Assembly: GCA_947491305.1 (NCBI GenBank)
Contig: CANLIL010000003.1
Location: 1-64,000 of the forward strand
DNA length: 64,000 nucleotides
Direction: 5' to 3'
Source of the DNA: Flavobacteriales bacterium
Lineage (GTDB): Bacteria; Bacteroidota; Bacteroidia; Flavobacteriales_D; Crocinitomicaceae
Under the pieces are notes generated by a model. It saw only the letters and a program-made list of their open reading frames with translations. It searched no databases and was not told the DNA's origin. Positions 1 to 8,464 of this stretch are shown in pieces. Positions within the stretch are counted from its first letter, which is position 1, and the number at the start of each line of letters is the position of its first letter. Made by a program: the position numbers and the translations under genes.

Positions 1-923
1 CCTTCTATTTTATGAATTACATGATTGAATTCATGGACATGAAACCAATCATGTTGTACATCGTTGTTGGAATGGTGGCTGTTTTCATATTGGTGTATAT
101 CTGGTTCGAAATTGCATACGGTAAAAAGCCATCTGCAATGAAAGAATCAAATATGCACAAACGCTTACAATTACTTTCTTCTGCAGCCTTTTCCTTAGGG
201 CATGGTGGTGCTGATTCTCAAAAAGTAATGGGAATCATCTGTGCGGCATTAATGGTTTATGGAAATTATGCGCGTGAAAATGACATTTCTGTAAATAAAG
301 ACCTTCAAGTAACTGAGTTAATTCAAATTGAATACAAAAACGAAGAAGGTAAGAAAGAAAAATTCAAGCCTGAATATGAAAACGAAGAGAAATTATTTGT
401 TTACACAAATGGTAAAAAAATCTACGATCAAGCTTCTAATGAATTAATCTTTGATGATAAAAAAATCAATCCTAAGTATTCACACGCTGGTATCTTTAAA
501 GATTTCATAGGAAAAGAAGGTGAGTTATTGAAAGATCATAAAATCAAAGCGAAAGTTCACTCAGATACAATGCCGTTCTGGATTTCTTTCGGATGTTACT
601 TCATGATTGGTATTGGAACCTTAATGGGCGGTTGGAAAATCGTTAAAACAATGGGTACTAAAATCACGAAAGTAACGCCTTTAGAAGGTGTTTGTGCTGA
701 AACAGCAGGTGCGTTAACTTTGTTCACTGTTTCTCAAATGGGAATTCCTGTTTCTACAACACATACCATTACTGGTTCAATTATCGGTGTTGGAGCAACA
801 AAACGTTTAAGTGCGGTTCGTTGGGGTGTAACGATCAACTTATTATGGGCATGGATTCTTACCATTCCTGTAAGCGCTGGATTAGCTGCTTTGTTCTATT
901 ACATCATTTTGATGTTGAAATAA
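1..923 (+). CDS. PiT-family inorganic phosphate transporter, 5' end outside the window
   Basis: This is the C-terminal part of a PHO4/PiT permease, which imports phosphate across the inner membrane. The frame is open to the first base, so the ATG at 12 is probably internal. The family signature appears twice: once as the GHGGADSQKVMGII segment near residue 62 (numbered from the ATG at 12), and once near residue 230 in a segment with ETAGALT and PVSTTHT. About 100 mostly charged residues between them (roughly 90-190) form a soluble loop. Membrane helices lie at about 12-32, 190-210, 225-255 and 270-300. The gene converges on tadA and shares its hairpin terminator. The family is clear; the ion coupled to transport cannot be read from this. 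Confidence 0.88.
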   Translation, partial: FYFMNYMIEFMDMKPIMLYIVVGMVAVFILVYIWFEIAYGKKPSAMKESNMHKRLQLLSSAAFSLGHGGADSQKVMGIICAALMVYGNYARENDISVNKDLQVTELIQIEYKNEEGKKEKFKPEYENEEKLFVYTNGKKIYDQASNELIFDDKKINPKYSHAGIFKDFIGKEGELLKDHKIKAKVHSDTMPFWISFGCYFMIGIGTLMGGWKIVKTMGTKITKVTPLEGVCAETAGALTLFTVSQMGIPVSTTHTITGSIIGVGATKRLSAVRWGVTINLLWAWILTIPVSAGLAALFYYIILMLK

Positions 924-941
924 TTCAAATAACTGAATAGT

Positions 942-970
942 AAAGGCTGTCTGATTAGACAGCCTTTTTT
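942..970. terminator. Bidirectional rho-independent terminator
   Basis: An 11 bp perfect inverted repeat (942-952 paired with 957-967) has a 4-base GATT loop. It is followed by T residues on the plus strand and preceded by A residues. It lies between the convergent phosphate transporter and tadA and can serve both; its last bases touch the tadA stop codon. Confidence 0.85.
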
Positions 971-1415
971 ATTTTCGCTTCGATTTAAAAAAATCTACCA
1001 TCAATTCAGCACATTCTTCCTCTAAAACCCCATTAATAATCAATGTTTTCGGATGATACAATTCATTTTGAAAACGCCCTGCGCCTCTTTTCTCATCGCG
1101 TGCTCCAAATACAATTTTATCTATTTGTGACCAATACAATGCGCCTGCACACATGACACAGGGCTCTAGTGTCACATACAAGGTACAACCGGTTAAATAT
1201 TTCGCTCCTAAATACTCTGAAGCAGCAGTTATTGCTTGAATTTCAGCATGTGCTGTAACATCGTGTAAATGTTCTGTGAAATTATGTGACCGTGCTATAA
1301 TTTGATTATTTACAACAATTACAGCGCCAACTGGAACCTCATCTAAATCACGTGCTTTTTGAGCCTCTTGCAACGCTTGTTTCATAAAATAAACGTCATT
1401 GTATGGTGAAATCAT
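969..1415 (-). CDS. tadA: tRNA-specific adenosine deaminase TadA
   Basis: TadA deaminates A34 to inosine in the anticodon of tRNA-Arg(ACG). The 148-residue protein has the cytidine/deoxycytidylate deaminase fold. The zinc and proton-shuttle motif HAE is at residues 56-58 (zinc ligand His56, catalytic Glu58), and the PCVMC motif supplies Cys86 and Cys89. The early PVGAVIV segment is typical of TadA. Length is normal for the family. The ATG at 1415 gives a complete N-terminus and no other start is needed. A guanine deaminase or related enzyme is possible, but the EPCVMCAGA context favours TadA. Confidence 0.93.
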   Translation of the reverse strand: MISPYNDVYFMKQALQEAQKARDLDEVPVGAVIVVNNQIIARSHNFTEHLHDVTAHAEIQAITAASEYLGAKYLTGCTLYVTLEPCVMCAGALYWSQIDKIVFGARDEKRGAGRFQNELYHPKTLIINGVLEEECAELMVDFFKSKRK

Positions 1416-1481
1416 CTTTTTTTGGTTAAAACTACCTATTTTTAATTTTTACCACCAAACAAAAATCGAATAATATTTTTT

Positions 1482-1489
1482 TACATTTG
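1482..1489 (+). promoter_or_regulatory. Bacteroidetes-type -7 element (TACATTTG)
   Basis: This is an exact match to TAnnTTTG, ending only four bases before the ATG at 1494. If used, transcription would begin at or very near the start codon, giving a leaderless or nearly leaderless mRNA. No TTG was found at the expected -33 spacing. Confidence 0.4.
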
Positions 1490-1493
1490 TCAA

Positions 1494-2396
1494 ATGACTC
1501 CCATTCCTTATCTTCAAAAAGGTGATTTAATTTACATCACCGCTCCCGCTAAAGCAATCGAACAAGAACATGTTTTGTTTGCCAAAGCCTTTTTAGAAAT
1601 TAACGGATTTAAAGTTAAAATTAGCGCAAACTGTTTGGGACAACACAACTACTTTTCTGGAACAGATAGCGAACGCCAAGCAGATTTTCAAGAAGGGATA
1701 GACGACCCAGAAGTGAAAGCAATTCTATGCGCACGTGGCGGTTATGGTTGTGTTAGAATCGTAGATCAACTAAACTGGGCAGGAATGCTTCGAAATCCAA
1801 AATGGATTATTGGTTTCAGCGATATTACTGTTTTTCACCACCGCATGCAAAAATTTAACTTGCCAAGTATCCACGGTTCTGTTGCGCTAAATTTTAAAGA
1901 AAACTCAAAAGAAGCATTGACAACAATGGTAGATGCTTTAACTGGAACGTTAACTGAAATAAGCACAACGCCTCACACCAATAATCAATTTGGAAGCTGT
2001 TCAGGAAAATTAATCGGTGGAAATTTAAGCATCATATACAGCTTATTAGGAACAAATGATGCCTTAGATTTTACAGATTCAATACTATTTATTGAAGATT
2101 TAGCCGAACATTTATACCACATCGACCGCATGATTTTTGCCCTTGAAAAAGCGGGTGCTTTAAGCAAAATTAAAGGATTAATTGTAGGCGGAATGACGGA
2201 TCTTGAAGATACAACGATTCCTTTTGGCGCGACAATTGAATCCATTATTCTTAGACCGTTTGAATATCAAAAAATCCCAATAGCTTTTAATTTTCCTGCC
2301 GGACACATCTCGGATAACCGAGCACTTGTTTTAGGAGCAAATTACGAATTAAATGTTACAGAAAAATCAACGATTCTATCAAAAACAACGCACTGA
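1494..2396 (+). CDS. LD-carboxypeptidase, peptidase family S66
   Basis: A 300-residue cytoplasmic S66 serine peptidase. Members of this family remove the terminal D-alanine from muropeptide tetrapeptides during murein recycling, or cleave related amides (MccF type). The catalytic triad is readable: Ser109 in the GFSDIT motif, Glu201 in the LFIED segment and His271 in the PAGH segment. The ARGGYG strand-turn near residue 80 is also typical. No signal peptide is present. The start is set by the conserved PYLQKGD opening and by the promoter-like octamer immediately upstream. The exact substrate (LdcA-like or MccF-like) cannot be settled by eye. Confidence 0.9.
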   Translation: MTPIPYLQKGDLIYITAPAKAIEQEHVLFAKAFLEINGFKVKISANCLGQHNYFSGTDSERQADFQEGIDDPEVKAILCARGGYGCVRIVDQLNWAGMLRNPKWIIGFSDITVFHHRMQKFNLPSIHGSVALNFKENSKEALTTMVDALTGTLTEISTTPHTNNQFGSCSGKLIGGNLSIIYSLLGTNDALDFTDSILFIEDLAEHLYHIDRMIFALEKAGALSKIKGLIVGGMTDLEDTTIPFGATIESIILRPFEYQKIPIAFNFPAGHISDNRALVLGANYELNVTEKSTILSKTTH

Positions 2397-2484
2397 AAAC
2401 ATACTTTTTATGAATTAAAGAATTCGTTCTAATCTAAAATGAATCTAAATAAGGATTAAACCACTTTTCAATTGTTCTATCTAT

Positions 2485-2492
2485 TAAATTTG
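2485..2492 (+). promoter_or_regulatory. -7 element (TAAATTTG) of the sdh operon
   Basis: Exact TAnnTTTG octamer 32 bases before the sdhC start. It predicts a leader of about 25 nt. A TTG occurs at 2472-2474 but is too close for the usual -33 box. Confidence 0.45.
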
Positions 2493-2524
2493 CACTAAAT
2501 TTTTCAACTAGAAATTAAGTAAGT

Positions 2525-3409
2525 ATGAGTAAGTCTGCTATTTTATCATCATCAATCGCCAAAAAATACTGGATGGCATTGACGGGTCTGTTTTTATGCC
2601 TTTTCTTGGTAGGTCACCTACTTGGAAACCTTCAGTTAATCCTTAAAGCGGGCGAAGAAGGGAAACGTGCCTTCAACGAATATGCGTATTTTATGACACA
2701 CAACCCTTTAATTAAAGTGATGTCTTACTTAACGTATTTATCAATTTTATTTCACGCTGTTGACGGAATTTTATTGACTATTCAAAACAAAAAAGCGCGT
2801 CCAATTGGATACGCTCACAATAGTCCTAACGCAAATTCTAAATTTTTTGCACGTCAAATGGCAGTTTTAGGAAGTATTATCTTAATTTTTATCGTGATTC
2901 ACATGTCGAATTTCTGGTGGAAAATGAAATATTCATCAGATCCAATGCCATTACATTCGATTACAGTTGTAGATCCGCAATCGAAAACACCACAATCATT
3001 GTACATTACACATTCAGATAATTATTTCCCAGTAAGCGCATTTGAAAACTCTCAAATGGGTGAGGCACAAATGGAAATTCGCAACGGAAATGAATTCTTC
3101 AACAAACAAGTGGATGTGAAAATGGGCGAAGGCTACAAAGATTTATATTCATTAACGGTTGCGTTCTTCGGAAAAGATACTGACGCAATCAAAGCAAATG
3201 AACAAGCTGGATTAGCTGTTGCATTCTATGTGCTAGCAATGATTGTTTTAAGCTTACATCTAATGCATGGATTCTCTTCGGCTTTCCAATCATTGGGTGT
3301 AAACCACAGACGCTACAATGCTGGAATTAAATTGTTTGGAAAACTTTTCTCCATAATTATTCCTGCTGCATTTGCAATGATTCCGCTTTACATCTTTTTT
3401 ACTAAATAG
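2525..3409 (+). CDS. sdhC: Succinate dehydrogenase cytochrome b subunit
   Basis: Membrane anchor of complex II, in the b558/diheme family used with menaquinone. Five membrane helices can be placed at about residues 15-38, 65-86, 108-130, 228-250 and 270-292. Candidate haem ligands are His31, His77, His126 and His248 (in the LHLMHGF segment). The 294-residue length exceeds the roughly 220-230 usual for Bacteroidetes. The excess is a hydrophilic insert at about 135-205 between helices three and four, before the conserved DLYSLTVAFF segment. It is followed after 19 bases by sdhA. Function is firm; the role of the insert is unknown. Confidence 0.93.
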   Translation: MSKSAILSSSIAKKYWMALTGLFLCLFLVGHLLGNLQLILKAGEEGKRAFNEYAYFMTHNPLIKVMSYLTYLSILFHAVDGILLTIQNKKARPIGYAHNSPNANSKFFARQMAVLGSIILIFIVIHMSNFWWKMKYSSDPMPLHSITVVDPQSKTPQSLYITHSDNYFPVSAFENSQMGEAQMEIRNGNEFFNKQVDVKMGEGYKDLYSLTVAFFGKDTDAIKANEQAGLAVAFYVLAMIVLSLHLMHGFSSAFQSLGVNHRRYNAGIKLFGKLFSIIIPAAFAMIPLYIFFTK

Positions 3410-3428
3410 TATTTAATCCATTACAGAT

Positions 3429-5441
3429 ATGTCAAAATTAGATTCTAAAATACCAGAAGGTCATATTTCTCAGAAATGGACCGATTACAAAGATCATTTA
3501 AAATTAGTTGCACCAAACAACCGTCCTAAAATCGACATTATCGTTGTTGGAACTGGTTTAGCGGGTTCTTCTGCAGCAGCTTCTCTTGGAGAAATGGGCT
3601 ACAATGTAAAAGCATTTTGTTTTCAAGATTCACCTCGTAGAGCACATTCAATCGCCGCACAAGGTGGAATCAATGCTGCTAAAAACTATCAAAATGACGG
3701 AGATTCAATTTTCCGTTTGTTTTACGATACAATCAAAGGTGGTGATTACAGAGCACGCGAAGCAAACGTTCACCGTTTAGCCGAAGTTTCTGGAAACATC
3801 ATTGATCAATGTGTTGCTCAAGGGGTTCCCTTTGCACGTGAATACGGGGGTTTGTTGGATAACCGTTCATTCGGTGGAACTCAAGTTCAACGTACATTCT
3901 ACGCTGCTGGACAAACAGGTCAACAATTGTTGTTGGGTGCCTACTCTGCATTGTCGCGGCAAATTGGTTTAGGTCGCGTTAAAATGTACAACCGTCACGA
4001 AATGTTGGACATTGTTAAAATTGACGGAAAAGCACGTGGAATCATTGCACGTAACTTAGTAACAGGTGAAATTGAACGACATGCTGCTCACGCAGTTGTA
4101 ATAGCTTCAGGTGGTTACGGAAACGTTTATTTCTTGTCAACAAATGCAATGGGAAGTAACGTAACAGCTGCATGGAAAATTCACAAACAAGGGGCGTTTT
4201 TTGCAAATCCTTGTTATGTTCAAATTCACCCAACATGTATTCCTGTTCATGGTACAAACCAAGCGAAATTAACGTTAATGTCAGAATCTTTGCGTAACTC
4301 AGGTAGAATATGGGTTCCGAAAAAGAAAGAAGATGCTGAAGCAGTTAGAGCTGGAAAATTAAATCCTGCTGAAATTGCTGAAGACGATAGAGATTATTAC
4401 TTAGAAAGAAAATACCCTTCTTTTGGAAATTTAGCACCAAGAGATATTTCTTCAAGAGCAGCAAAAGAAGTGTGCGACGAAGGAAGAGGTATTGAATCGA
4501 ATGATACAAATGAAGGCGTGTTTTTAGATTTCTCATCAGAGATTCAAAACAAAGGAAAACAAGCTGCTTATGCAAAAGGTAATCACAATCCAACGCCAGA
4601 AGAAATAACAGCTTTAGGCAAACAATGGTTGAAAGAAAAATACGGTAATTTATTTACCATGTATCAAAAAATTACGGATGAAAACCCATACGAAACACCC
4701 ATGAAAATCTATCCAGCTGTTCACTACACAATGGGTGGTGTTTGGGTGGATTACAACCTACAGTCTTCAATTCCTGGGTGTTTTGTTACAGGTGAAGCCA
4801 ACTTCTCCGATCATGGAGCGAACCGCTTAGGTGCTTCAGCATTAATGCAAGGATTAGCTGACGGATACTTTGTGCTTCCATACACGATTTCGAACTATTT
4901 AGCAGATGAAATTAGAACAGGTAAAATCTCAACAGATGCACCTGAATTCAACGAAGCTGAAACACGTGTTAAAGAATTAATCGCTACTTTCATTGGAAAC
5001 AACGGTGTCAAATCAGTTGATTATTTCCATAAAAAACTTGGGTTAATCATGTGGAACAAAGTTGGTATGGGACGTAATGAAAAAGGATTAAACGAAGCAA
5101 TTGCTGAGTTGGCTGAATTAAAAGCTGAATTCAACAAAGATGTTTACGTTCCTGGTTCTGCGGATGAATTGAATCCACAGTTAGAGAAAGCATTAAGAGT
5201 TGCTGATTTAATTGAATTGGGTCAATTAATGGCGATGGACGCATTGCAACGAAATGAATCGTGTGGTGGTCACTTCAGAGAAGAATACCAAGATGCTGAA
5301 GGAGAAACATTACGCGATGATAAAAACTTCTCTTTTGTAAGTGCTTGGGAACACAAAGGAGAGAATATCAACGATGAAGTATTACACAAAGAAGAATTGA
5401 AATACGAATTCATCAAAATTGCAGCTAGAAATTATAAGTAA
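3429..5441 (+). CDS. sdhA: Succinate dehydrogenase/fumarate reductase flavoprotein subunit
   Basis: The 670-residue catalytic subunit oxidises succinate to fumarate and passes electrons through SdhB to menaquinone. The Rossmann motif [11 protein letters not shown] lies near residue 41. The FAD-linking histidine is His73 in the [12 protein letters not shown] segment. The conserved HPTCIP and [13 protein letters not shown] segments are both present. Length matches the Bacteroidetes/Wolinella FrdA-like class, which is longer than E. coli SdhA. It lies in the order C-A-B with sdhC and sdhB. About 300 bp of decayed insertion separates it from sdhB, which is unusual for this operon. Confidence 0.97.
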   Translation: MSKLDSKIPEGHISQKWTDYKDHLKLVAPNNRPKIDIIVVGTGLAGSSAAASLGEMGYNVKAFCFQDSPRRAHSIAAQGGINAAKNYQNDGDSIFRLFYDTIKGGDYRAREANVHRLAEVSGNIIDQCVAQGVPFAREYGGLLDNRSFGGTQVQRTFYAAGQTGQQLLLGAYSALSRQIGLGRVKMYNRHEMLDIVKIDGKARGIIARNLVTGEIERHAAHAVVIASGGYGNVYFLSTNAMGSNVTAAWKIHKQGAFFANPCYVQIHPTCIPVHGTNQAKLTLMSESLRNSGRIWVPKKKEDAEAVRAGKLNPAEIAEDDRDYYLERKYPSFGNLAPRDISSRAAKEVCDEGRGIESNDTNEGVFLDFSSEIQNKGKQAAYAKGNHNPTPEEITALGKQWLKEKYGNLFTMYQKITDENPYETPMKIYPAVHYTMGGVWVDYNLQSSIPGCFVTGEANFSDHGANRLGASALMQGLADGYFVLPYTISNYLADEIRTGKISTDAPEFNEAETRVKELIATFIGNNGVKSVDYFHKKLGLIMWNKVGMGRNEKGLNEAIAELAELKAEFNKDVYVPGSADELNPQLEKALRVADLIELGQLMAMDALQRNESCGGHFREEYQDAEGETLRDDKNFSFVSAWEHKGENINDEVLHKEELKYEFIKIAARNYK

Positions 5442-5443
5442 TC

Positions 5444-5500
5444 AGTTAGCTAGGTAATTAGTTAGCTAGGTAATTAGTTAGTTGGTTAGTTAATGAGTTA
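5444..5500. repeat. TTAG-rich tandem repeats (left flank of the decayed insertion)
   Basis: Just after the sdhA stop codon there are two perfect 16-base copies of AGTTAGCTAGGTAATT (5444-5459 and 5460-5475). Degenerate TTAGTT units continue to about 5500. Together with the oppositely oriented CTAA repeats at 5709-5728 they bracket the four-helix-bundle remnant. Confidence 0.8.
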
Positions 5501-5511
5501 GTTTTTAATGA

Positions 5512-5673
5512 AAGATTAGTGAAATATATGAATTAGATACACAAGTTATTCTTTCAAAAGAATTAGCTTTAAGTTCTAATTTTGAATTAATAAATTACCT
5601 AGAACTAGAAATTCAAGAAATTGGGAAGATGATAAATTCATTTATAAGTAAAATAAAAGAAAATAATAATTAG
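5512..5673 (+). pseudogene. C-terminal remnant of a four-helix-bundle (S23/IVP-type) protein
   Basis: A frame open from 5512 to the TAG ending at 5673 encodes about 53 residues. It contains ELDTQVILSKEL and EIQEIGKMINSFISKIK segments, which resemble the last two helices of the 23S-rRNA intervening-sequence / four-helix-bundle family (usually 110-130 residues). A TGA lies directly upstream at 5509-5511, and there is no start codon until an internal ATG near the end, so the N-terminal half is missing. It sits between sdhA and sdhB, flanked by short tandem repeats. The family assignment is from memory of the C-terminal pattern and needs a profile search. Confidence 0.6.
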
Positions 5674-5708
5674 GATCGTTTGTTAGTAATCGTGATTGAA
5701 CTAATTCA

Positions 5709-5728
5709 CTAACAATCTAACAATCTAA
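5709..5728. repeat. CTAACAAT tandem repeat (right flank of the decayed insertion)
   Basis: Two perfect copies of CTAACAAT followed by CTAA lie 11 bases before sdhB. Read on the opposite strand they give TTAGATTGTTAG, similar to the TTAG-rich left flank. The two flanks therefore look like imperfect inverted ends. Confidence 0.65.
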
Positions 5729-5739
5729 AACACTTCATT

Positions 5740-6504
5740 ATGGCATCAAAATACATCAACGTAAACCTGAAAGTATGGCGTCAAAAAAACGCAAATACAA
5801 AAGGAAAAATGGAAACGTATAAATTGGATACTGTTTCAACGGATAGTTCTTTCCTTGAAATGATGGATCAATTAAATGAACAATTAATCAATGAACGTCA
5901 AGAGCCAATTGCTTTTGATCACGATTGCCGCGAAGGAATTTGTGGAATGTGTTCGTTGTATATCAATGGGCGTGCTCATGGTCCAGATAACGCTGTTACA
6001 ACGTGTCAATTACACATGCGTAAATTTGACGATGGCGCAACTATTTACATTGAACCATGGAGATCAAAAGCATTTCCTGTAATCAAAGATTTAGTAGTTG
6101 ATAGAAGCGCATTTGACCGCATTCAACAAGCGGGAGGATTTGTTTCAGTCAATACATCAGGAAACACAATCGATGCCAATGCAACGCCGATTCCAAAAGC
6201 AGATGCTGATAAAGCATTTGAAGCAGCTGCTTGTATTGGTTGTGGTGCTTGTGTAGCAAGTTGTAAAAACAGCTCTGCAATGTTGTTTGTTGGCGCTAAA
6301 GTCTCTCAATACGCTTTGCTGCCACAAGGAAAAGTAGAAGCAACAAATCGTGTTTTAAACATGGTGCGTCAAATGGAAGAAGAAGGATTTGGGAACTGTA
6401 CAAACACTGGTGCGTGTGAAGTTGAATGTCCAAAAGGTATTTCTTTGGAAAACATCGCACGTATGAACAGAGAATTTATGAAAGCAATGATTACTGCTGA
6501 ATAA
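5740..6504 (+). CDS. sdhB: Succinate dehydrogenase iron-sulfur subunit
   Basis: A 254-residue subunit that relays electrons from SdhA flavin to the membrane haem/quinone. The N-terminal plant-type ferredoxin domain supplies [2Fe-2S] ligands Cys63, Cys68, Cys71 and Cys89. The C-terminal domain carries [11 protein letters not shown] (Cys165, 168, 171, 175), with further cysteines at 220, 226 and 230 for the [4Fe-4S] and [3Fe-4S] centres. All ligands are intact. It ends the sdhCAB operon and is followed by a strong palindromic terminator. The insertion upstream has not damaged the reading frame, but it lengthens the sdhA-sdhB spacer to 298 bp. Confidence 0.97.
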   Translation: MASKYINVNLKVWRQKNANTKGKMETYKLDTVSTDSSFLEMMDQLNEQLINERQEPIAFDHDCREGICGMCSLYINGRAHGPDNAVTTCQLHMRKFDDGATIYIEPWRSKAFPVIKDLVVDRSAFDRIQQAGGFVSVNTSGNTIDANATPIPKADADKAFEAAACIGCGACVASCKNSSAMLFVGAKVSQYALLPQGKVEATNRVLNMVRQMEEEGFGNCTNTGACEVECPKGISLENIARMNREFMKAMITAE

Positions 6505-6528
6505 TATGATTCAAACTATCAATAGTTT

Positions 6529-6560
6529 AAGCCGATTCAATTGAATCGGCTTTTTTTTAG
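6529..6560 (+). terminator. Rho-independent terminator of sdhCAB
   Basis: A perfect 24-base palindrome (6529-6552, arms of 12) is followed by a run of T residues, 25 bases after the sdhB stop. Confidence 0.85.
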
Positions 6561-6620
6561 GTTAAAAATAAATACTTATTAATTTTTTTATACCTTAGCA
6601 TAAACTTAAATTATTTTATT

Positions 6621-8396
6621 ATGAAAAAATTATTACTTTCTTTAACGATAGTTGGAACTGGATTTTTTGCCAGCGCACAAGTAATTTGCGCAGTAACAGC
6701 TCCTTCTTCTATTGCAGGCAACTACAACTTCACATGGGCAGATCCTGCTGGTGGCGCTTGGACTACTCCAGATTTTTTAATCCCTAATACATTTGTAGAA
6801 GATACATTGGTTCTGGTAAATGATGGAACACCGGGCACTAATGCAACCTTTGGAAATTTATTAGCTGAAGAAGGGTGCAATCCATCTCCTGTAAATGCTT
6901 ATGCTGGAAAAATCGCTGTATTACGCCGTAACACGTGTGAATTTGGAATGAAAGCATACAATGCACAACTTGCTGGTGCGGTTGCAGTTATCATTATTAA
7001 TCGCGATAACACAGTTATAGCAATGGGTGGTGGTGCAATGGGTGGACAAGTTACAATCCCAGTTGTAATGATAAACACTCTTGATGGCGCAAACATTTTA
7101 GCTGCCATGCAAAATGGACCAGTTGTTGCTTTCTTGGGCAATAAAAATGGTTTCTATCCAAATGATTTTGGAATGAATAATGGCGAAGTAACATACTCTA
7201 AGTTAAGTGCTGTTAACAGTGTAATTGCTCAAAACGGAACAGATTATTCCTTCAAATTAAAAGGTATGGTGCGTAATTTCGGAACAAATGCACAAACAAA
7301 TGTTGTGGTAAACGCTAAAGTTACTAGAAATGGTACAACTGTTTACAACCAATCTTCTACACCTGTTGCTTTACCTATTGGTGATTCATTAGACTTTGTT
7401 TTGCCAGATTTTGCACCTGCAAGTTACCCTACTGGAAGATATGCTTTAACGTATACAACTACAGCAACAAATACGGATGATTATGCCGCTGACAATACCT
7501 TGTCTTATGAATTCTTTGTTTCTGATTCATTATTAGGTTATTCAAAATTAGACACTATTAGCTTCACGCCTGATGCAGGTAACGGATCTCGTCCTGGTGG
7601 AAACACCTATACAAGCTACATGCAATGTATTAACTACAAAGACGCAAATGCTAGTCGTTTGATGGCTGAAGGTATATACTTTAACTTTGCTGTAAATGCT
7701 TCAGATAGTATTACATTAAGTGGTCAAGAATTTACCGTTTCAGCGTACGAATGGGCAGATGTATTTACAGATTTAAACGATGCTGCATTTAGTAACGCAG
7801 GTTCATTTAATTCTGTGTTCAACAATCAATTGGCCTCTAATTCTTATTACTACCCAAACACAACAACTACAGACACATCTGTTTACGCTTCATTCAATAC
7901 TGTTTTTGAATTGGAAGACAATAAAAGATATTTATTCTGTGTAAGTCCATCTGAAAATAAAATTTTCTTAGGAATCAGTAATGCATACAACTACACGGCT
8001 AACTTAAACGAATATGCTGAGCCAATTAACCCAATCAATGTTGTAGATGCTGCAGCAACTACACCTTGGAGTGTTGCTGGTTTTGGTTCTGATACTCAGC
8101 CAAGTATTATTGTTCGTGCTGAAGCAAATACTGTTGGTATTAACGAAAATGCAACAATTGAAGGTGCGGTTTATCCAAACCCTACTAACGGTGATGTAAC
8201 ATTGACAATTAATGCTGAAGGAAAAGCGACTATTTCAATCGTAGATCTATCAGGTAAAACTGTTTCAACTTCTACTATTAGCATCGTAAATGGTAAAGCA
8301 CCAATTACGATGAATAATTTAGAAAGCGGTGTTTACTTATTCAATGTTACTTTAGCAAATGGTCAAGCGACTCAATTCAAAGTAGTTAAAAAATAA
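6621..8396 (+). CDS. Secreted PA-domain protein with T9SS type A sorting domain
   Basis: A 591-residue protein exported by Sec and then by the type IX system. Residues 1-19 are a signal peptide ending in ASA before Gln. A protease-associated (PA) domain at about 65-175 has the typical KIAVLRRNTCEFGMKAYNA and IPVVMI segments. Residues 200-300 form a CARDB-like beta sandwich. The last 75 or so residues form a T9SS type A domain with VYPNPTNGD, DLSGKTV, ESGVYLFNV and a basic KVVKK end. No peptidase catalytic domain is visible, although PA domains often accompany proteases. A weak -7-like TACCTTAG sits at 6591. It converges on 8465 across a shared terminator. Confidence 0.85.
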   Translation: MKKLLLSLTIVGTGFFASAQVICAVTAPSSIAGNYNFTWADPAGGAWTTPDFLIPNTFVEDTLVLVNDGTPGTNATFGNLLAEEGCNPSPVNAYAGKIAVLRRNTCEFGMKAYNAQLAGAVAVIIINRDNTVIAMGGGAMGGQVTIPVVMINTLDGANILAAMQNGPVVAFLGNKNGFYPNDFGMNNGEVTYSKLSAVNSVIAQNGTDYSFKLKGMVRNFGTNAQTNVVVNAKVTRNGTTVYNQSSTPVALPIGDSLDFVLPDFAPASYPTGRYALTYTTTATNTDDYAADNTLSYEFFVSDSLLGYSKLDTISFTPDAGNGSRPGGNTYTSYMQCINYKDANASRLMAEGIYFNFAVNASDSITLSGQEFTVSAYEWADVFTDLNDAAFSNAGSFNSVFNNQLASNSYYYPNTTTTDTSVYASFNTVFELEDNKRYLFCVSPSENKIFLGISNAYNYTANLNEYAEPINPINVVDAAATTPWSVAGFGSDTQPSIIVRAEANTVGINENATIEGAVYPNPTNGDVTLTINAEGKATISIVDLSGKTVSTSTISIVNGKAPITMNNLESGVYLFNVTLANGQATQFKVVKK

Positions 8397-8415
8397 GTTC
8401 AAACTTTATTGAATA

Positions 8416-8451
8416 AAAAAAGGCGGCAGTTTAAAAACTGCCGCCTTTTTT
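8416..8451. terminator. Bidirectional rho-independent terminator
   Basis: A 17 bp perfect stem (8416-8432 paired with 8435-8451) with a GGCGGCAG core has A and T tracts on its two sides. It serves both the secreted protein upstream and the minus-strand barrel protein. Confidence 0.88.
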
Positions 8452-8464
8452 ACGTTTTAAGCGC

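Noticed and set aside
5444-5728. TTAG repeats considered as an intact transposon or insertion sequence
   Set aside because: No transposase and no perfect inverted repeats; only a small decayed frame lies between them.
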